Assembly (NCBI GenBank): GCA_049487715.1
Contig: CP150571.1
Span: 434,001-498,000, forward strand
DNA from: Pycnococcus provasolii
Lineage: Eukaryota; Chlorophyta; Pseudoscourfieldiophyceae; Pseudoscourfieldiales
Direction: 5' to 3'
Length of the DNA: 64,000 bases
Made by a program: the position numbers and the translations under genes. Under the pieces are notes generated by a model. It was not told where the DNA came from and made no database searches. It saw nothing but the letters and a program-made list of their open reading frames with translations. This document shows positions 59,394 to 64,000 of the stretch, piece by piece. Numbering within the stretch: the stretch's first letter is position 1; each line of letters begins with the position of its first letter.

Positions 59394-60545
59394 CTACGAC
59401 GACGTTGTTGACACGAAGGGCTGCGTGGGTGGTGCGGGTAACTTGTACAGCGGCTCTACGTTGTCGGTGTTCGTGCCTTCCGGAAGCGCCTCTTCGTCTG
59501 GAACTTCGCGTCCACCGGGTAATACGCGTGCCACCTCTACCTCAAAAAGCAGCGGCTCATCCTTATGTTGTTCGAGTCTTCTGTAGGCTCCGAATGTTTG
59601 AGGCTTGGGTCCTACGGCGTTATCTGTCCACCCAAACTGCGGCGGGATTAAGATGCGCCGCCGTCCTCCCCTTCTCATGCCGACCATCGCCGCAGATGCT
59701 GCAAGGGGCAGATCTTTGGTATTGAGTGTCGCACGCCACGTGTCTCCCACATCGTTTTGCCCTTCGTTTCCATATCCATACGAGTAGAGGAGCACCGGTC
59801 TGCCGCCGCTGCTGTACTTGAAGTACGCGCCAGAGGAAAGCCGATACACAATGTACGTGAACTCGACGACGTCTCCTTTTTGCACGACGGGTCCTTTTGT
59901 TCCCGTTGAGATTTCACGGTACTGCAGTCCCGAGGGCATCGTGACAAGTTCCCCTGGATTTTCCGCTTCGGCCCGTTCTTCTCTGAGTCGTTCCCCTTTT
60001 TCTTTCGCTTCTTCGAGGTTGGACGTTGACGGCGTGTACTTTTTCTTCGGAAGTTTCGAAAACGCGTCACCGAGCGGGTTAAACGAACGCGTCGGCGGTC
60101 TCTCAAGTCCGTACGCGTATGCTGATGGTGGAGATTTCACTTCAAGGGCAACAACAAGAGTCGCGAATGATGCCAAACCAAAACCACCGCTGAAGCCGGC
60201 TGTAACAGCTTGTCTTCGAGAAACGCTTTTAGAAGTTACCCCATTTAACCCACTCGCACGATCGCAAGTGTGCTTCTTCTTAAGGGTATCATCACCACGA
60301 CCACCATCACCACCACCATCACCACCGGTATGCTCGTCATCATCATCAAAGACAACAAGCTCAAGCCTTGAAAATGAACATGCAGGATCCTCCTCATCAT
60401 CATCAACAACAACAAGATCCTCCCGTGAAGGACGATACATTAATGCCTGAGGCTGAGGCTGAGGTATTCTTCTATTGAAACGACAACAACAACAACAGGA
60501 GGGACGCACACGCACACGCACACGAGTCCTTGATGAAAGCGACAT
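59394..60545 (-). CDS. FKBP-type peptidyl-prolyl isomerase, likely thylakoid lumen
   Basis: 383 residues from an ATG. A twin-arginine-like signal, SRRQAVTAGFSGGFGLASFA (~108-127), and an AYA cleavage site point to Tat import into the thylakoid lumen. The FKBP domain (~200-345) has MPSGLQYREISTGTKGPVVQ, GDVVEFTYIVYRL, LAASAAMVGMRRGGRRRILI, PPQFGWTDNAVGP and LLFEVEVARV. Key aromatic residues of the active site are not all kept, as in several plant lumenal FKBPs. The first ~105 residues hold an odd acidic stretch (DLVVVDDDEEDPACSFSRLE, then FDDDDEH), unlike a normal transit peptide, so an unrecognised intron or a downstream start is possible. Confidence 0.8.
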   Translation of the reverse strand: MSLSSRTRVRVRVRPSCCCCCRFNRRIPQPQPQALMYRPSREDLVVVDDDEEDPACSFSRLELVVFDDDDEHTGGDGGGDGGRGDDTLKKKHTCDRASGLNGVTSKSVSRRQAVTAGFSGGFGLASFATLVVALEVKSPPSAYAYGLERPPTRSFNPLGDAFSKLPKKKYTPSTSNLEEAKEKGERLREERAEAENPGELVTMPSGLQYREISTGTKGPVVQKGDVVEFTYIVYRLSSGAYFKYSSGGRPVLLYSYGYGNEGQNDVGDTWRATLNTKDLPLAASAAMVGMRRGGRRRILIPPQFGWTDNAVGPKPQTFGAYRRLEQHKDEPLLFEVEVARVLPGGREVPDEEALPEGTNTDNVEPLYKLPAPPTQPFVSTTSS

Positions 60546-60599
60546 GGAGGATGAAGAAGATGATGATGATGAAGACTTTAAAAATGGAATGTTATTATA

Positions 60600-60716
60600 T
60601 GGCGTGCGTTTTGGTTAGGGGTTTACGGGTTCGGGGTTTACGGGACCTGTTTACGGGTTTACGGGTTAGGGGTTTACGGGTTACGAGTTCGGGTTTTACG
60701 GGTTCGGGGTTATTCA
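60600..60716 (+). repeat. Degenerate telomere-like GGGTTTACGGG minisatellite
   Basis: About ten units of GGGTTTACGGGTT / TTCGGGGTTTACGG between the divergent FKBP and Gly/Tyr-rich genes. Similar sequence recurs at 63,650-63,712 before the next gene start. Confidence 0.85.
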
Positions 60717-60901
60717 CCTTCTTTCCCCCCTCCCAGCCTCCCAGGCTTATTATTACCCAAAGATATCGTTTCGACGCTCCGATGATGATGATGGCCCCTA
60801 CCCTAGGGCGTTCTTCGTGCATGCATGTCCATGTCCATGTCGCGTTCATGCATGAGGAGTGGTCACATGAGGCATAATGTCTTAGATTCATTCTTTGAGT
60901 C

Positions 60902-62080
60902 ATGATGGCGACTACCTTTACTTCGAAAGTGCCGGCGGTAGTCTTAGTCGTGATGCTGCTCGAGAGTGGTGTGAATGCGAAGCCGTATGGTGGTAACTCC
61001 GTCTTCCAATTCAAGTATGATGGTGGTAACGGCGGCTACTACGGAAAGTACGGGGGAAGCAAGTACGGCGGCGTCTCAGACTCGTACGGAAAGTACGGTG
61101 GCGTCTCAGACTCGTACGATGACGGCTACTACAAAGGAAGCAAGTACGGCGGGTACGGGTACAATGCGCCGAAGCCGAAGGTCAGCTGGTGGAAGCCTTG
61201 GTCGTGGAAGTACGCGAAGAAGAGCTACAGCTACAGCTACGGCGACGAGTACGAATACGGCCACGACAACGACTTGACGAAGGCGGACTTGGCGGAGGCG
61301 GCGCACGCGTACGTCGGACTAAGTGAGACGCTCAATGTAGATGTGTTCAGGGCTCTTCCTATGACTCCGGCTACTACAACAACAACAACGTTAACAACGA
61401 CGGGGACAACGTTAACAACAACGTTAACAACGACGTTCAGGACAACGAACGCTTCATTCGTGTTAGAGACAACGACGACGGCTATTCCGAAACAAGACCC
61501 TAACGAGTTTGAGTGCACGTGCGGTTACAACGTCGGAAATCTTGCCTTTGCGTGCATTTCGTTCCTCTTTGACAAGGATGGCAACGAGATCCCTGTGGAC
61601 CCGAACGATTCTGCTTCCGCTATTCAAAGTGTCTACCAGCCAGTGGGATTTCGGCCTAGCTTTGGTCTACAACTTGCCTTGCAGAACCTATTCCAAGGCC
61701 AAAGCCTTGCAGAACTTGCCGAGTTCATTGCGACTGTGCAGCAAATTCAAAGAACTCTCATCGATATTATAGATTTTCCTGCTGATGGCGGAGATTTTCA
61801 ATGCGATTCCTGTATTGGAACAACAAGGCGCCAGGGCAGTATATTGCCGCACAATCCTGGTGGCGAGCGAATTACCATGACTACATCAACGTCCTACGAC
61901 TATTCTGTTGAACTACAGGGTTTGGTTGTGGCATTTGAAGGAACGCGGGGTCAGACGCAGAGTGAAGTGACGTGTCGCGGGCCGCAGGCTGTGATTGAAG
62001 CTTGCGCGGCGCGTTGCGATCGGGCGGTGGAGGAGAAGTTGTTGACGAAGAACGAGTTTGCGCAGAAGTGCTTACCTTAG
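60902..62080 (+). CDS. Secreted Gly/Tyr-rich surface protein
   Basis: 392 residues from an ATG with a signal peptide (VPAVVLVVMLLESGVNA, cleavage near ~26). Residues ~28-90 are GY repeats of YGKYGG / SKYGG type: GGYYGKYGGSKYGGVSDSYG. A Trp/Lys cluster follows (KVSWWKPWSWKYAKKSYSYS). After a Thr-rich stretch (TTTTTTLTTTGTTLTTTLTT) there is a Cys-containing domain of ~190 residues (ECTCGYNVGNLAFAC, CDSCIG, CRGPQAVIEACAARC). It has no membrane anchor. The layout suggests a cell-wall or adhesive protein cross-linked through Tyr. No family is recognised. Copy E of the 3' element is 170 bp downstream. Confidence 0.65.
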   Translation: MMATTFTSKVPAVVLVVMLLESGVNAKPYGGNSVFQFKYDGGNGGYYGKYGGSKYGGVSDSYGKYGGVSDSYDDGYYKGSKYGGYGYNAPKPKVSWWKPWSWKYAKKSYSYSYGDEYEYGHDNDLTKADLAEAAHAYVGLSETLNVDVFRALPMTPATTTTTTLTTTGTTLTTTLTTTFRTTNASFVLETTTTAIPKQDPNEFECTCGYNVGNLAFACISFLFDKDGNEIPVDPNDSASAIQSVYQPVGFRPSFGLQLALQNLFQGQSLAELAEFIATVQQIQRTLIDIIDFPADGGDFQCDSCIGTTRRQGSILPHNPGGERITMTTSTSYDYSVELQGLVVAFEGTRGQTQSEVTCRGPQAVIEACAARCDRAVEEKLLTKNEFAQKCLP

Positions 62081-62249
62081 ATTGATTTTTTGGCGCTTCT
62101 TCAGTCGCACTTGCTTGGAGCATCGTTTCATTATTATTGTTTAGATTTTTAGGAGTGCGGCACTTGGAACGTGTCAGCGTGTGGTATGTGTCGCTGAGTG
62201 GGAACGCTGAGTGGGCTTGAATGAAGGGAATGCGCTTATCGTCCTGCGC

Positions 62250-62314
62250 TAACTGAGATTATAAATAAGTTTCCAGAGCGCACTTTTCTACTTACTTTGT
62301 CCAACGGTCGTCGT
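62250..62314 (+). repeat. Shared 3' element, copy E
   Basis: AACTGAGATTATAAATAAG, then TACTTACTTTGTCCAACGGTC. The right half is near-identical to copies B and C. It lies about 170 bp after the stop of the Gly/Tyr-rich gene. Confidence 0.75.
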
Positions 62315-62510
62315 TGGAATCACACACATGTACATCGCTCCCATGAATTCCCTGCCACATTCACGTGATCGTTCAGTCAGGCCTTTTCATGATGAGCACG
62401 TCTTTATTATTATTAATAGTCGCACCCACTGGTCATTTATCTCAGATTCCCTTATGAGATAACAGTCTCTCTCAAGAGAGATAAATGCGTGTGCGTATTT
62501 CTCCTTCAGG

Positions 62511-63538
62511 AAGTGACATACAGTACCCTATAATATCGCGTATGGACCACCCCCGAGATAATGGACCACTTTCGTACATTGGGGATACACGTCTTGACCG
62601 TTTGCCCAACTCCTTCGACTTTCTGCAGGGCATTTTCCCAGCACCGTGGGAACCAGAAACAACCCACCGTTGAAAACTACCCCCTGAAAATACGTCACAG
62701 CACAAGATCGGATTCCCGTCATTCGAAAAAACTTCGAAATTGGTTCGTACAATTTTTACGATGTCGACGACACGATTTCACGCGAGTCAGACGAAGACGT
62801 GAGTGATGCAGACGACGACGCCGACGACGGTGGCCAGCCGAAGAAGCGACGACGAACTGGAATCAGCGCGAAGGACGCGTGGGCGCTGCCAGGCGGCTTG
62901 AATGGCGATCAAGCGCTCAACGTGCTGCGAGACAGAGACGCCAAAAAGCGAGCGGCTGAGCAAGAAGCTGAGGATAAGAGGAAGAAAAGAGAAGACGCAA
63001 AGGCGGCACGAGCAGAAGAAATGCGACAGTCTGCACGCGAACTCGAAGAGCAAGTGAACTCGTCAGAGAATCCGTCGAAGACAATCGACAAAGCTCGTGC
63101 AGAGTATGTCCGTGAGCTGCTTTTCTTGCGGACTGGTGATGAGTCGAAGCGAAATCTGTCTGCGAAAGACGCGAAGGGGGCTTTGAAGGCACAAATGGAT
63201 GTGTAAAAGAATGTAACAAAATACTATGAAGTGATAAGAAGTTGTGTCGCTCACCTGCTACTCTCCTCGTCCCCACAGACCACATGACGTACAATTGTAC
63301 GAAAGTGGTCCATTATCCCCATTTTCGTACAATTTTGAGGATGGTGTCGACATCGATGCGCTGGCGACGTGCATGACGGTGAAATGAGCTGTCGAGCGAG
63401 GTCAGTGTCCGCCAACACCTAAGGAACGTGCTGCTGCAAAAGGTTGACGAAAACCCCAACCCACTCCACCCGGCCAGAGCGGAAGCAGAAAATTGTACGA
63501 AAGTGGTCCATACGCGATATTAAGGGGTATGTGACTTT
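62511..63538 (+). mobile_element. DNA-transposon relic with inverted ends
   Basis: The left end has CCCTATAATATCGCGTATGG (62,526-62,545); the right end has its partner CCATACGCGATATTAAGGGG (63,509-63,527) inverted. The outer AAGTGACATA / TATGTGACTTT also pair. A subterminal motif, GTACGAAAGTGGTCCAT, occurs several times near both ends (62,558-62,576; 63,299-63,316; 63,494-63,511). No TA or longer target-site duplication is certain. The interior keeps only a piece of coding sequence, so it is non-autonomous. Confidence 0.7.
62799..63206 (+). pseudogene. C-terminal fragment of a transposon-encoded protein
   Basis: 135 codons after a GTG; no ATG in frame, and the frame is open upstream through YNFYDVDDTI. 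It encodes an acidic start (DADDDADDGGQPKKRRRTGI), then a highly charged coiled coil (KKRAAEQEAEDKRKKREDAK) ending GALKAQMDV. Position between the inverted ends suggests it is the tail of a transposase or accessory protein. The catalytic domain is absent. Confidence 0.45.
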
Positions 63539-63601
63539 GTGACGTTTGGGAATTATTGTCACAGGCCTGACGGGGACCAGGACCAGGAGGGGGAGACTTG
63601 A

Positions 63602-63712
63602 GAAGGGAAGGGAAGGGAAGGGAAGGGAAGGGAAGGGAAGGGAATGTTCGGGGTTTACGGTTCGGGGTTAGTTCGGGGAGGAGTTCGGGGTTAGAGTTCG
63701 GGGTTCGTGTGA
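63602..63712 (+). repeat. GGGAA tandem run followed by GGGTTTACGG telomere-like units
   Basis: Eight GGGAA/GGGAAGGGAA units (63,602-63,644), then TTCGGGGTTTACGG and TTCGGGGTTAG units up to 63,712, about 80 bp before the ATG at 63791. Confidence 0.85.
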
Positions 63713-63790
63713 GTGGAACAACCCGGTTTTCTCGTTCTTCATTATTAGGTTGGTAGGGTAGTCTGCTTCTCACACGTTAGGGAAGGAAGT

Positions 63791-64000
63791 ATGGCGCCGT
63801 CACCCACGCCGTCGCCCACGCCTTCGCCTTCGCCTTCGCCTTCGTACGCTCATCCAGGTGTGGTGGTGGTTCGTGGTGATGGTGGTGGTGGTGGTGGTGG
63901 TGGTGCTCCTGCTCATGGGGGTGGTGCGGGTGGTGCTCATGGGGGTGGTGCGGGTGGTGGTGGTGCTTCTTCGAAGAGTTCGTCTCTCGAAGAAGTTGTC
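63791..64000 (+). CDS. 5' end of a gene running off the window
   Basis: ATG followed by 70 codons without a stop. It begins MAPSPTPSPTPSPSPSPS, then VVVVRGDGG and Gly/Ala/His repeats, ending SSKSSSLEEVV at the window edge. The low-complexity N-terminus resembles those of UTP14 and other genes here. The function cannot be told from this part. Confidence 0.5.
   Translation, partial: MAPSPTPSPTPSPSPSPSYAHPGVVVVRGDGGGGGGGGAPAHGGGAGGAHGGGAGGGGASSKSSSLEEVV

Noticed and set aside
1-64000. tRNA or rRNA genes
   Set aside because: I looked for cloverleaf-like B-box (GGTTCGAATCC-type) and rRNA core motifs by eye and saw none convincing; a covariance-model scan would decide.

Overview
The window looks like nuclear DNA of a small, gene-dense green alga. 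Plant-lineage signs are a phosphoglucan water dikinase with a starch-binding domain, a Rubisco-activase-like protein, a thylakoid-lumen-type FKBP and a plastid-type TMEM14/FAX protein. Eukaryotic signs are CCT6, cytosolic HSP90 ending in MEEVD, UTP14, SKI2, PIG-L and GT-AG introns. A FOP/TON1-type protein hints at basal bodies or cortical microtubule organisation. A prasinophyte-grade chlorophyte is my guess; the sequence here does not name the species. Introns are few, often near the 5' end, and range from about 70 to 370 nt. Donors GTACGT and GTAAGT recur.

Layout. 0.5-9 kb: TMEM14/FAX, an MRS2/CorA-type transporter and a large antisense SKI2 helicase, then LTR-retrotransposon debris (8.6-9.6 kb). 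9.9-17.4 kb: CCT6, PWD, a polysaccharide-deacetylase-like protein and a four-TM protein. 17.6-18.6 kb: a reverse-transcriptase relic between 99-bp direct repeats. 19.2-21.2 kb: PIG-L and an ERI1-like exonuclease. 21.2-23.9 kb: a duplicated-module ORF, an AT-rich repeat pair and a mini LTR element. 24-27 kb: UTP14. 27.3-33.7 kb: a receptor-like kinase with a beta-helix ectodomain, and a related secreted protein that has a mucin/GPI-like tail instead of a kinase. The second gene and a 31-bp minisatellite lie inside a 3.5-kb segment bounded by 60-bp inverted repeats. 34.7-37.2 kb: HSP90.

38-53.7 kb: a small secreted protein, a possible complex I subunit, a cytochrome b561, a possible Sec15-like protein, NAD-glycerol-3-phosphate dehydrogenase, a LysM protein, a Rubisco-activase-like AAA+ domain joined to a rhodanese domain, an RCC1-type repeat protein, an unknown three-exon gene and FOP. 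54.5-62 kb: a myristoylation-motif pseudokinase with IQ and cyclic-nucleotide-binding domains, a NO66-type JmjC oxygenase, a lumenal FKBP and a Gly/Tyr-rich secreted protein. 62.5-63.5 kb: a DNA-transposon relic. A new gene begins at 63,791 and runs off the end.

The genes do not form operons. Functional themes are RNA processing (SKI2, UTP14, ERI1-like, NO66), protein folding (CCT6, HSP90, FKBP), plastid metabolism (PWD, activase-like, FKBP, FAX) and the cell surface (kinase/decoy pair, b561, Gly/Tyr-rich protein). The strongest unexplained signals are the receptor/decoy-like pair, a ~55-bp element after five unrelated plus-strand genes, the activase-rhodanese fusion with a one-base frame break, and telomere-like repeats concentrated at gene starts. 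Several frames lack an ATG, so their 5' exons are unresolved; each such entry says so.
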